A stretch of DNA of 64,000 nucleotides from Bacteroidota bacterium. Its GTDB lineage: Bacteria > Bacteroidota > Bacteroidia > AKYH767-A > OLB10. The notes under the pieces were generated by a model. It worked only from the letters and a program-made list of their open reading frames with translations. It had not been told where the DNA came from and did no database searches. Numbering within the stretch: position 1 is the stretch's first letter; each line of letters starts with the position of its first letter. The DNA lies in NCBI GenBank assembly GCA_016714005.1, contig JADJOA010000006.1, positions 124,001 to 188,000 of the forward strand, given 5' to 3'. This document shows, one piece after another, positions 32,820 to 41,632 of this stretch. The translations under genes and the position numbers were made by a program.

Positions 32820-35800
32820 CAATGTTTATTATTCATATAAAACACTGGCAGCCGGATGCACATCATCAGGGTGGACATGCATAGGCGCCCGCAATTATAA
32901 CATTGTTACTCAATTATCCTTTGGTCCACTTACTGCCGGAACCACCTATATAATTATGGTAAGCCCCAACAACACTTCTGCCGCTATCACTGGCGACTTC
33001 AGAATTGAGTGTCCAAACTGTACTTATCATACAGTTACATCAGATATTACCGACAGAACACCAACAACTGTTACACTCCATTCCAATCATACGGGAGGAT
33101 ACGTTGAATACGGTCCTTACGGATTCATACCCGGCTCTGATGGTACACCTGGCACCAACGGCACCTTAGTTCCTATTGTATCGTCTGAAAAAATTGTAAC
33201 CGGATTAACTCCAGCCACATCTTACGATTTCTATGTAAGGTCGTTTTGTTCGGGAGCAGGCTGGAGTGCCAACAGTATGCGGGTAAATAATGGTACCAAT
33301 CCGTGCCCCCAAATAATTAATTACGGAAGTTTAAATTCAACATCATCTTTTAATGCAGGCAGTTTGCACGGCTATTTTGGAAATTATGAAGTATGTCCCG
33401 CACAAAGTATTGGCTATGGTGATGAGGCCATAGTAAAATTTACAGCGCCAGCTACGGCTGTATATGATGTTAAGATTGATGATTTCGTTACTAATACACT
33501 TACCGGAACTGGAACGTTTGTAAACTTTGCCTCGCGCCTTACAAACAACACGTGTGTCCCCATAGGTTTTAACTGTCAGATTCCTTTTAACATTGTACAT
33601 CCATCTTACTATTATACCATTAACGCAACAAGTGGATTAATATATGATATTTTGTTAGATGCGGTGGATTCTTTTTCTACTGGAAGTGCAAACATTACCA
33701 TCAGTTGCGCTGCTCCAGGAAATATTTCTGCCACCAATGTTACCTCAACAGGTGCTGTAATAAATTTTACCCACGCAAACTCTACTTATATTGAATACGG
33801 TCCGGTTGGTTTTACACCTGGCACAGGTGCAACTGCTGGTGGTGGAACTTTGTTATCTAACGTTACATCACCTGTTTCTCTCAGCAGTTTATTATCTTTT
33901 ACTAACTATGTTGCATACATACGAAGCAAATGCGGAAACGATTTTTCAACTAACCAGCAGGTTTTGTTTAAAACATTACATAACTGTGGTAACGAACCAT
34001 TACTAACCTGTGGCACCAACTTCAATGTAAACATGTTCAACAGTACCGGACAATGGACTGGCTATAACTGTGGAACAGGTTCAACAAACTCCACAGAATT
34101 TTTGTATCGCTTTGCACCAACTCAAACAGGATTATATACAATTACCAATTCATCAAGCATTGGTTTTGGCTCATCTGCATTAAACGTATATTACAAAACG
34201 GTGGGTGGTAGTTGTGATGTAAACGGATGGACCTGTATAGGTACTTTAACTTCTTCACCTCAAACAATAAACCTGGCAGCACTCACTGCTGGAACAACAT
34301 ATTTGATTTTGTTTGATGGTTTATATGCTAACTGTACAAAGACACTTAGAATAGATTGCTTCGCACCTTGTGCTGCCACCATCACCGGCAGCCCCACCTT
34401 CTGCGCAGGCAGTGCAAACACTTTAACTGCTAACACCGGCAGTGGTATCACTTATCAATGGTACCGCAATGGAGTGTTGCAGGCTGGTGCTGCCACCAGC
34501 ACCTTTAACGCCAACAGCAATGGTACTTATTATGTGGTTGAGAGCAGTTCGTGCGGTACTTCTCAAAGTAATTCTATTGTAGTAACTCAAATAAACAATC
34601 CTAATGCTACTATAAGTTACACCACTCCCCTTTCGTTTTGTGCTCCGGGCAATGTGGTGTTAACATCAAGTTCCTTTAGTGGAGTAAGTTACCAATGGCA
34701 GAAAAACAGTGTGGATATTGCCGGTGCTACTTTACAAAACTTTACAGCCAATACCAATGGCAGTTACCGTGTTAAACAAACCGGCAGCGGGTGTGTAAAG
34801 TACTCATCGGCTGTTTCGGTAACCACTGCTACCTCGGTTATTGCTGCTATTACGGCTAACGGCCCTGTTACGTTTTGCAGCGGTGGTTCGGTAGTGCTGT
34901 CTGTTTCTAATGCTGTGCCGGGTTATGGTTATCAGTGGAAAAAAAATAATGTAAATATTACCAACGCTACACAAAGCAGTTACACCGCTACAGCAGCAGG
35001 AAGCTACACTTGTTTGGTTACTGCTAACTGTGGCAATGCTACCAGCAATGCCATTGTAGTTTCAACAGGCGGTATAACAGCATCGGTGGTGCCATCGGGC
35101 ACGGTTACCATTTGCACAGGTGCCACGGCATTGTTAAGTGCAAATACCGGAAGCGGGTATGCTTTTCAATGGAAAAAGAACGGAACAAATATTACAGGCG
35201 CAACCACTTCAACATACAATGCAACTACAGCAGGTGCTTATACTGTTGCTATAACATCACCTTGTGGTAATGCTACTTCGGTTGCCACTACCGTTAGTAT
35301 TGGCAATGTTACTGCAAGCATTTCACCCTCGGGATCGGCTACTATTTGTGCAGGCTCTGCCCAAACTTTTACTGCAAACACCGGTTATAACTTTGTTTAC
35401 CAGTGGTTCAGAAATGGCGTTGCTTTGGCTGGTGCAACTTCTTCAACTTATGCTACTTCTAATTATGGAAGTTATACGGTAAGGGTTACGCAGGGCGGAG
35501 TATGTTCTGCAACAAGTGCTGCTTCTGTATTAAGCGTAACCAACAATCCAACGCCTACGGTAACCCCACAGGGCCCAACTACTTTTTGTGCAGGGCAAAG
35601 TGTGGTGCTTAGTGCCAATACGTACTCTGGTGTGCAGCAACAATGGCAAAAAAACGGAATTGATATTGCAGGGGCTACCAACCAAAATTACACAGCCACT
35701 ACTGCGGGCAGCTATCGTGTAAAACAAACAGCAAATGGTTGCACTAAATCATCGGCAACAGTTACTGTTACGGTTAATTGCCGCGAAACTGGAGTTGGCA

Positions 35801-36057
35801 TGGCAGAGAAAGAAGAAAGCAATCTGAGGGTAATGCCTAATCCGTTTACGGATGAGTTAATCTTGTCGGGTTTAGAACTTAAAGGTGGGGATAGGGTTGA
35901 ATTAGTTGATGTTTTGGGAAAAACAGTATTGAGCTATAACATTGATCTATCAACCCAAAACCTAAAACTCAAAACTCAAAATATTAAACCCGGATTGTAT
36001 TTCTTACTTGCTGGAAACTCTTCAAACAAAAGCGCTATTAAAATTATTAAACTATAA
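32722..36057 (+). CDS. Stalk-cassette gene 3, fragment 2 of 2 (binding repeats, stalk, sorting domain)
   Basis: 1,111 codons; the first 8 or so are out of frame. It carries the rest of the FnIII/PPC-like repeats, all six stalk units in one uninterrupted frame, and the sorting domain. It serves as an in-frame reference for the damaged copies. Confidence 0.9.
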   Translation: MIGWDAKKIYRFTPTFTGTHVLFAPPPASPINNNVYYSYKTLAAGCTSSGWTCIGARNYNIVTQLSFGPLTAGTTYIIMVSPNNTSAAITGDFRIECPNCTYHTVTSDITDRTPTTVTLHSNHTGGYVEYGPYGFIPGSDGTPGTNGTLVPIVSSEKIVTGLTPATSYDFYVRSFCSGAGWSANSMRVNNGTNPCPQIINYGSLNSTSSFNAGSLHGYFGNYEVCPAQSIGYGDEAIVKFTAPATAVYDVKIDDFVTNTLTGTGTFVNFASRLTNNTCVPIGFNCQIPFNIVHPSYYYTINATSGLIYDILLDAVDSFSTGSANITISCAAPGNISATNVTSTGAVINFTHANSTYIEYGPVGFTPGTGATAGGGTLLSNVTSPVSLSSLLSFTNYVAYIRSKCGNDFSTNQQVLFKTLHNCGNEPLLTCGTNFNVNMFNSTGQWTGYNCGTGSTNSTEFLYRFAPTQTGLYTITNSSSIGFGSSALNVYYKTVGGSCDVNGWTCIGTLTSSPQTINLAALTAGTTYLILFDGLYANCTKTLRIDCFAPCAATITGSPTFCAGSANTLTANTGSGITYQWYRNGVLQAGAATSTFNANSNGTYYVVESSSCGTSQSNSIVVTQINNPNATISYTTPLSFCAPGNVVLTSSSFSGVSYQWQKNSVDIAGATLQNFTANTNGSYRVKQTGSGCVKYSSAVSVTTATSVIAAITANGPVTFCSGGSVVLSVSNAVPGYGYQWKKNNVNITNATQSSYTATAAGSYTCLVTANCGNATSNAIVVSTGGITASVVPSGTVTICTGATALLSANTGSGYAFQWKKNGTNITGATTSTYNATTAGAYTVAITSPCGNATSVATTVSIGNVTASISPSGSATICAGSAQTFTANTGYNFVYQWFRNGVALAGATSSTYATSNYGSYTVRVTQGGVCSATSAASVLSVTNNPTPTVTPQGPTTFCAGQSVVLSANTYSGVQQQWQKNGIDIAGATNQNYTATTAGSYRVKQTANGCTKSSATVTVTVNCRETGVGMAEKEESNLRVMPNPFTDELILSGLELKGGDRVELVDVLGKTVLSYNIDLSTQNLKLKTQNIKPGLYFLLAGNSSNKSAIKIIKL

Positions 36058-36076
36058 AAAAATCAAACAATTGAAT

Positions 36077-36113
36077 AAAAAGCTGTTCCGAAAATCTTAG
36101 GAACAGCTTTTTT
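36077..36113 (+). terminator. Rho-independent terminator after stalk-cassette gene 3
   Basis: AAAAAGCTGTTCC / GGAACAGCTTTTTT with a 10-nt loop, 19 bases past the stop. Confidence 0.88.
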
Positions 36114-36210
36114 GCGTATATAACAAGTTCGTTGTAAATTAGTCGGACAATAAAACCAGAGTGCGTCAAATATGTTTATTCAATTATAACAAATTCAAAA
36201 CCGATAGATC

Positions 36211-36753
36211 ATGACAAAAAATTCGCAATTAAAAATCATTTATCAATTGTTGCTTGCCTGTGTATTTTCTTTTTTAGTACATAATTTATTTTCACAAACT
36301 TACCCCGGAGGATTCAGTCAGCAACAAGTTACCGCAGGACTTGTTAAACCCACATCAATGGCATTTAGCCCAGATGGTAGAATATTTGTAACACTTCAAG
36401 GGGGGCAGTGCAGAGTTATTCAGAATGGTACTCTGTTGGCAACTCCTTTCATTTCGCTTAGTGTTAATATGAGTGGTGAGAGAGGTTTGTTGGGAATAGC
36501 CTTTGACCCTAATTTTAGTACCAACAACTATATTTACCTCTATTACACTCTTTCCACTGCTGTTAATAATAGAATAAGCCGCTTTACAGCAAACGGTAAT
36601 GTAGTGGTCCCCGGAAGCGAAGTTGTGCTTTTAGATTTGGATTCGATTGGTTCGGTAGATTATCATAACGGAGGGTGTATGAAGTTTGGTCCTGACGGAA
36701 AATTTATGTTGGTATTGGAGACAATGGTAATAGTGCCAATGCTCAGAATTTAG
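36211..36753 (+). CDS. Stalk-cassette gene 4, fragment 1 of 3 (propeller start)
   Basis: 180 codons: signal peptide and the first propeller blades up to FGPDGKF. The last 13 residues are out of frame. Confidence 0.8.
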   Translation: MTKNSQLKIIYQLLLACVFSFLVHNLFSQTYPGGFSQQQVTAGLVKPTSMAFSPDGRIFVTLQGGQCRVIQNGTLLATPFISLSVNMSGERGLLGIAFDPNFSTNNYIYLYYTLSTAVNNRISRFTANGNVVVPGSEVVLLDLDSIGSVDYHNGGCMKFGPDGKFMLVLETMVIVPMLRI

Positions 36754-36770
36754 ATACTTATCATGGAAAA

Positions 36771-37169
36771 GTGATAAGAATTAATTCTGATGGAACTGTT
36801 CCTCCCGGAAATCCATATTCAACCGGCAGTGCACAAAGGCAAAGAGTTTGGAGTTATGGATTAAGAAATCCTTATACGTTGGATTTTAATCCGGTAAATG
36901 GCAGGCTGTTTATTAATGATGTGGGGCAAGGATCGTGGGAAGAAATTAATGAGGGTACTACCTCAAATTTAAATTTTGGATGGCCCGGGGCTGAAGGAAA
37001 CAGCAGTAATCCTCTTTATACAAATCCTGTTTACACTTACGGTCACGGAACAGGAACTTTTAGGATGTGCAATTACCGGTGGCGCTTTTTTTTAGCCCTG
37101 CATCTACTAATTATCCCTCACAATATTCGGGTAAGTATTTTTTTGTTGACTATTGTGGTAAATGGTTGA
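36771..37169 (+). CDS. Stalk-cassette gene 4, fragment 2 of 3 (propeller middle)
   Basis: 132 codons; the real sequence begins upstream in this frame (VGIGDNGNSANAQ). It contains SYGLRNPYTLDF and DVGQGSWEEIN, and is real to about YGHGTGTF. Confidence 0.75.
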   Translation: MIRINSDGTVPPGNPYSTGSAQRQRVWSYGLRNPYTLDFNPVNGRLFINDVGQGSWEEINEGTTSNLNFGWPGAEGNSSNPLYTNPVYTYGHGTGTFRMCNYRWRFFLALHLLIIPHNIRVSIFLLTIVVNG

Positions 37170-40105
37170 ATTACATATCAACCACGGGCGCAACTAATGT
37201 TACTAATTTTGGAACGACCTTAAACAACACACCACTCTCCTTAACAACAGGCCCAGATGGAAACCTTTATTACTTGAGTTATGGCGGAACAGGAGGAAGT
37301 GCATTATTTAAAATTATTTACACCCCTGGCACAACACCTACCATTACGCAGCAACCACAATCCATTTCTGTTAATGCCAGCCAGCCTGCCTCCTTTACAG
37401 CCTCTGCAAGTGGTTCTTCACCATTAAATTTTCAATGGAGAAAAAATGGATCCAATATTTCAAATGCAACTAATTCAACTTACAGTATTGCTTCAACATC
37501 AGCATCAGATGCAGGAAACTATTCTGTAGAAGTTACAAATTTTGCCGGTACCACTACGAGTAACAATGCTTTACTAACCGTAAATACTACCAACACTTTA
37601 CCTTCTGCCACAATTAGCAATCCTTCTAACGGATCGTTTTATACTGCCGGTCAAACAGTTAATTTCTCAGGATCGGGTTTTGATACTGAGGATGGAAATT
37701 TACCTGCCTCATCTATTGCATGGGAAGTTGTCTTTCATCACGATACACACACTCACCCGGGCCCGTCAGTTCCACAAGGTGTTGCCAGTGGCTCGTTTGT
37801 CATTCCCAATCAAGGTGAAACATCAGCACATTTATTTTACAGACTTTATTGTTATGTCACCGACTCGCAAGGTGCAACAGACACAACTTATGTTGATATT
37901 TTACCTCTGCTTTCTAACATAACCATTGCTACAAACCCTGCCGGTTTACAGGTAAACATTGAAGGACAACCACAATCATCCCCCTATACAACACCGAGTG
38001 TTGAAGGAATGATAAGAACTATAGGAACCCCATCACCACAAAACTATTTGAACGTTGCTTATACTTTTTTAAACTGGACTGATGGTGGCAGTAACCCTAA
38101 GAATGTTGCAACTCCTGTTAATAATACAACATACACCGCTAATTTTTCTTGTAACATTCCTACTCCTTCCTCTATTACTTCAAACGCACCCAACAACACA
38201 ATTTGCACAGGCGCCAGTGTTACTTTAACAATAAATGGAGGCACACTTGCTGTTGGTGGAAATTATAATTGGTACACATCTTCCTGCGGAGGAACTTTAA
38301 TTGGAACCGGACCAAATATTTCTGTAAACCCCACAACAACCACAACCTATTTTGCAAGGTCTCAAGCCTCTTGTGGGGCAAGCGCCTGCGCCTCGCGCAC
38401 TATTACAGTAGTTCCGTTTAATGCTTCTATCACCGGCAGCACCACCTTCTGCGCAGGCAGCGGCAACATCTTAACCGCCAACACCGGCTCTGGCATTACT
38501 TACCAATGGTATCGTAACACTGTTTTGCAAAACGGTGCCACCTCAAACACCTTTAATGCCAACAGTAACGGTACTTATTATGTTGTTGAGAGCAGCTCGT
38601 GCGGTACTGCTCAAAGTAATTCTATTGTAGTAACTCAAATAAACAATCCTAATGCTACTATAAGTTACACCACTCCCCTTTCGTTTTGTGCTCCGGGTAG
38701 TGTGGTGTTAACTTCAAGCACGTTTAGTGGTGTTAGTTATCAGTGGCAAAAGAACTCTGTTGATATTGCAGGCGCTACTTCTCAGAATTATTCTGCAACA
38801 AGTAATGGTACTTACCGCGTGAGGCAAACTGCCAATGGTTGTTTTAAATATTCACCGGCTGTGCCTGTTACCACTGCCACATCGGTTGCTGCAACTATTA
38901 CGGCTAATGGTCCGGTTACTTTTTGTACCGGAGGTAGTGTGGTATTGAGTGTAAATAATGCAGTGCCGGGTTATGGGTATCAGTGGAAAAACAATAATGT
39001 AAATATTAGCGGGGCTACACAAAGCAATTACACAGCCACAGCAGCAGGTAGTTATACCTGCACCGTTACTGCCAATTGCGGCACAGCCACCAGCAATGCC
39101 ATTGTGGTTTCTACAGGGGGTATAACAGCATCAGTTAATCCATCAGGTGCTGTTACAATTTGCCCCGGAGCAACGGCTGCTTTAAGTGCAAATACAGGAA
39201 CTAACTATACCTTTCAGTGGAAGAGAAATGGAACCAACATAACAGGAGCTACCAACTCAACTTATGGTGCAACTATTGCAGGTAGTTACACTGTTGCTAT
39301 AACATCACCTTGTGGTAATGCTACTTCGGCTGCCACTACCGTTAGTATTGGCAATGTTACTGCAAGCATTTCACCCTCGGGATCGGCTACTATTTGTGCA
39401 GGCTCTGCCCAAACTTTTACTGCAAACACCGGTTATAACTTTGTTTACCAGTGGTTCAGAAATGGCGTTGCTTTGGCTGGTGCAACTTCTTCAACTTATG
39501 CTACTTCTAATTATGGAAGTTATACGGTAAGGGTTACGCAGGGCGGAGTATGTTCTGCAACAAGTGCTGCTTCTGTATTAAGCGTAACCAACAATCCAAC
39601 GCCTACGGTAACCCCACAGGGCCCAACTACTTTTTGTGCAGGGCAAAGTGTGGTGCTTAGTGCCAATACGTACTCTGGTGTGCAGCAACAATGGCAAAAA
39701 AACGGAATTGATATTGCAGGGGCTACCAACCAAAATTACACAGCCACTACTGCGGGCAGCTATCGTGTAAAACAAACAGCAAATGGTTGCACTAAATCAT
39801 CGGCAACAGTTACTGTTACGGTTAATTGCCGCGAAACTGGAGTTGGCATGGCAGAGAAAGAAGAAAGCAATCTGAGGGTAATGCCTAATCCGTTTACGGA
39901 TGAATTAATCTTGTCGGGTTTAGAACTTAAAGGTGGGGATAGGGTTGAATTAGTTGATGTTTTGGGAAAAAAGGTACTACAATACATTGTAACTTCTTCC
40001 TCACAAAACCTTCAACTCAAAACACTTAACATTAAACCCGGAGTGTATTTCTTAAAAATAAATACCGATATGCAAACTCAAACAAAACGGGTTATTAAAA
40101 ATTAA
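37067..40105 (+). CDS. Stalk-cassette gene 4, fragment 3 of 3 (propeller end, Ig, stalk, sorting domain)
   Basis: 1,012 codons; in frame from about FFSPASTNY onward. It has the final propeller blade, one classical Ig domain, a beta domain, and the uninterrupted six-unit stalk (from about 38430) with the T9SS domain. Confidence 0.9.
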   Translation: MQLPVALFFSPASTNYPSQYSGKYFFVDYCGKWLNYISTTGATNVTNFGTTLNNTPLSLTTGPDGNLYYLSYGGTGGSALFKIIYTPGTTPTITQQPQSISVNASQPASFTASASGSSPLNFQWRKNGSNISNATNSTYSIASTSASDAGNYSVEVTNFAGTTTSNNALLTVNTTNTLPSATISNPSNGSFYTAGQTVNFSGSGFDTEDGNLPASSIAWEVVFHHDTHTHPGPSVPQGVASGSFVIPNQGETSAHLFYRLYCYVTDSQGATDTTYVDILPLLSNITIATNPAGLQVNIEGQPQSSPYTTPSVEGMIRTIGTPSPQNYLNVAYTFLNWTDGGSNPKNVATPVNNTTYTANFSCNIPTPSSITSNAPNNTICTGASVTLTINGGTLAVGGNYNWYTSSCGGTLIGTGPNISVNPTTTTTYFARSQASCGASACASRTITVVPFNASITGSTTFCAGSGNILTANTGSGITYQWYRNTVLQNGATSNTFNANSNGTYYVVESSSCGTAQSNSIVVTQINNPNATISYTTPLSFCAPGSVVLTSSTFSGVSYQWQKNSVDIAGATSQNYSATSNGTYRVRQTANGCFKYSPAVPVTTATSVAATITANGPVTFCTGGSVVLSVNNAVPGYGYQWKNNNVNISGATQSNYTATAAGSYTCTVTANCGTATSNAIVVSTGGITASVNPSGAVTICPGATAALSANTGTNYTFQWKRNGTNITGATNSTYGATIAGSYTVAITSPCGNATSAATTVSIGNVTASISPSGSATICAGSAQTFTANTGYNFVYQWFRNGVALAGATSSTYATSNYGSYTVRVTQGGVCSATSAASVLSVTNNPTPTVTPQGPTTFCAGQSVVLSANTYSGVQQQWQKNGIDIAGATNQNYTATTAGSYRVKQTANGCTKSSATVTVTVNCRETGVGMAEKEESNLRVMPNPFTDELILSGLELKGGDRVELVDVLGKKVLQYIVTSSSQNLQLKTLNIKPGVYFLKINTDMQTQTKRVIKN

Positions 40106-40124
40106 CTTGCAAAAAAAATGATTA

Positions 40125-40153
40125 AAAAAGCCTCGCATCTTGCGGGGCTTTTT
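40125..40153. terminator. Bidirectional terminator between convergent genes
   Basis: AAAAAGCCTCGCA / TGCGGGGCTTTTT (one G-T wobble) with loop TCT. It follows the stop at 40105 (+), and its right end touches the stop codon of the minus-strand gene at 40152. Confidence 0.88.
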
Positions 40154-40895
40154 AATTACCGGCTATGGCATGATTAAAATAATGTTCGCTGATGGAAGTT
40201 TTTGTATCCTTAAAATAAAAAACACCTCCCCATGAATATTTTATTCGAGTATATAATACTGTTCTGTTGCCTTTAGTAACCCACACATTTAAAATTGTTC
40301 TTTTATCCTCGTTTATTTCTTCGCGGTCAACTTTTACTTCAACTGTAGGTGCAGCGGCAAAAATAACATCATCTTTTTCTTTAACCATTTCTTTTTTGGA
40401 CTCAACATAATCATCTCGCCCTGTTTGCATATTGGCTTTTGTATTAAGATTATCCTTACCCTCTTCTCTTTGTGCTAAAGGATTTGAGCTATCAGCACCA
40501 TTCTCCTCCTGAATTTTCTTTTGAGGAGCTATTACGTCTTCTTTGTTTTTTTCATTGGTTGTTTTATCATCGCCAGAGCTAACAGAATTACTTTTTACTT
40601 TATCAGATCCAGTACCTGTGTCTGACTCCTTCAACTTATCAGTTCCGCCAGTTGCAGTTTTATCATTTCCACTATCATTACCTTCTCCACCTGTCAGTTG
40701 TTTTTTCTCATCATCTCCTTGTTTAGCTGCTAAACCGTTTCCATTATCGCTGCCTTCTTTACCCTTTAAATCATTTCTCTCATCTTCACCCCCGCTTGCC
40801 GGTGCTTTTTTCTTTTCATCATTTTCGGTATTATTATTACCAAACTTATCGTTATTGCTCACGGGTGGAGTTTCTTCTGCCTTTTGCTTTTCCAT
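40152..40895 (-). CDS. Charged-linker secreted protein, fragment 2 of 2
   Basis: 247 codons; the ATG is internal and the frame is open back to about 40955. It holds the low-complexity Gly/Asp/Lys/Asn linker and the conserved C-terminal strands ending HAIAGN. Confidence 0.65.
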   Translation of the reverse strand: MEKQKAEETPPVSNNDKFGNNNTENDEKKKAPASGGEDERNDLKGKEGSDNGNGLAAKQGDDEKKQLTGGEGNDSGNDKTATGGTDKLKESDTGTGSDKVKSNSVSSGDDKTTNEKNKEDVIAPQKKIQEENGADSSNPLAQREEGKDNLNTKANMQTGRDDYVESKKEMVKEKDDVIFAAAPTVEVKVDREEINEDKRTILNVWVTKGNRTVLYTRIKYSWGGVFYFKDTKTSISEHYFNHAIAGN

Positions 40896-40936
40896 CGGTT
40901 TTTTTGGTTCCTCAACAGGCTTTTTGTTTTCGGCAA

Positions 40937-41572
40937 TTACTTCAGGTTTTTCTCTTCAATTACTGGCTTATTAACCTTAGCTAAAGTTGTATCCTTTGGA
41001 GGAGGCTTAGGATTTCTTTTTTCCTCCTCTTGCTTTTTCTTTAATTCCTTCTCGGCATCTTCAATTGCACTTCTTATACTCTTGGTGTAATCAGTATCAA
41101 AATCAAAATCATCCATTCTTTTAGAGTATTGAAACTTGCCCACCGGTTGGTTAAAAACAACAATATTAACACCATCATATTGTTTAAAAAGTACCACTAC
41201 AAAATCTACAAAATGAACCCCCTGCGAGCGCCTTTCATCATCCATAGTGGTATTTAACTCAATCTTTTTGGTTACATATCCGGGCTTGTTAAAAGACAAA
41301 ACATAGGTAGCATTAAAATCCAAATCAACTTTAAAACTTGATGTGCCAGGTAGTGTTTGTGACGACCCGCCCTGTTTGGCTATTACTAAATATGAGTCCT
41401 TTAAATCGCCTTCTTCAATCTTAAACCTTACTTTAATGGTTAACGACCTTTGCAACTGCGCATAGGATGTATTACACATGAGCAACAAAAAAGCCAGCAT
41501 AAAAAACAAACGTATTTCATGAAATACCAACCGGAACATTTTTAATTTTAGTGCGTAAAAAAATTTATTCAC
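40937..41572 (-). CDS. Charged-linker secreted protein, fragment 1 of 2
   Basis: 211 codons with the signal peptide, the beta domain and the basic helix. It ends at VNKPVIEEKNLK; the last two residues or so are out of frame. Confidence 0.7.
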   Translation of the reverse strand: MNKFFYALKLKMFRLVFHEIRLFFMLAFLLLMCNTSYAQLQRSLTIKVRFKIEEGDLKDSYLVIAKQGGSSQTLPGTSSFKVDLDFNATYVLSFNKPGYVTKKIELNTTMDDERRSQGVHFVDFVVVLFKQYDGVNIVVFNQPVGKFQYSKRMDDFDFDTDYTKSIRSAIEDAEKELKKKQEEEKRNPKPPPKDTTLAKVNKPVIEEKNLK

Positions 41573-41632
41573 AAATATACGAGTCGTAGTTAATAGAGTT
41601 TACCTGAAAGATTGAGCACTTAATACGTTGAT

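Larger units (their letters stand above)
32262..36057 (+). pseudogene. Stalk-cassette gene 3: FnIII / PPC-like adhesin with Ig-like stalk and T9SS domain, frameshifted
   Basis: Rebuilt protein of about 1,265 residues. The signal peptide (ending YSQC) is followed by three repeats pairing an FnIII-like domain of the 'YVEYGPYGFIPG...G' type with a beta domain of the 'Y-FTPT-TG-H-L' (PPC-like) type. The six-unit stalk starts near 34374 and the T9SS type A domain ends IKIIKL. The single break is near 32745, where seven A bases should be eight to give DWLGREKKIYRFTPTFTG. No enzyme motif is seen, so the head is probably an adhesin or binding module. Its stalk units 1-3 diverge most from the other copies, while units 5-6 are nearly identical to them. 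Confidence 0.8.
36211..40105 (+). pseudogene. Stalk-cassette gene 4: PQQ-type sugar dehydrogenase with Ig-like stalk and T9SS domain, frameshifted
   Basis: Rebuilt protein of about 1,297 residues. The signal peptide is followed by a six-bladed propeller of the glucose/sorbosone dehydrogenase family: LVKPTSMAFSPDGRIFVT, GERGLLGIAFDPNF, VWSYGLRNPYTLDFNP, FINDVGQGSWEEIN and FVDYCGKWL. This family oxidises aldoses using PQQ. An Ig domain (TQQPQSISVNASQPASFTA), a further beta domain, the six-unit stalk and a T9SS type A domain (ending KRVIKN) follow. Breaks lie at about 36705 (T run; KFYVGIGDNGNSANAQNL), about 37060 and about 37093. A surface-anchored oxidoreductase is inferred; the PQQ ligands cannot be verified by eye. 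Confidence 0.82.
40152..41572 (-). pseudogene. Secreted protein with long charged low-complexity linker, frameshifted
   Basis: Rebuilt protein of about 474 residues. The signal peptide ends NTSYAQ (ATG at 41539 would be an equally good start), a beta domain covers about residues 40-150 (YVLSFNKPGYVTKKIELNT, like a carboxypeptidase-regulatory fold), then a basic helix (EDAEKELKKKQEEEKRNPK), a linker of about 190 residues made almost only of Gly, Asp, Glu, Lys, Asn, Ser and Thr, and a conserved C-terminal strand region (TILNVWVTKGNRTVLYTRIKYSWGG split over two strands). Six As instead of five at about 40955 rejoins EEKKPEVIAENKKPVEE. The function is unknown. Confidence 0.65.

Noticed and set aside
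35472..35727. Open frames on the minus strand inside the stalk repeats (also near 31605, 39520 and 39760)
   Set aside because: They are antisense shadows of the repeated Ig-like coding sequence, are copied together with it, and encode no recognisable protein.
24334..40105. Mobile element or phage origin of the cassette cluster
   Set aside because: No transposase, integrase, terminal repeats or target duplications are visible; each gene has its own terminator or spacer and T9SS cargo features of the host.
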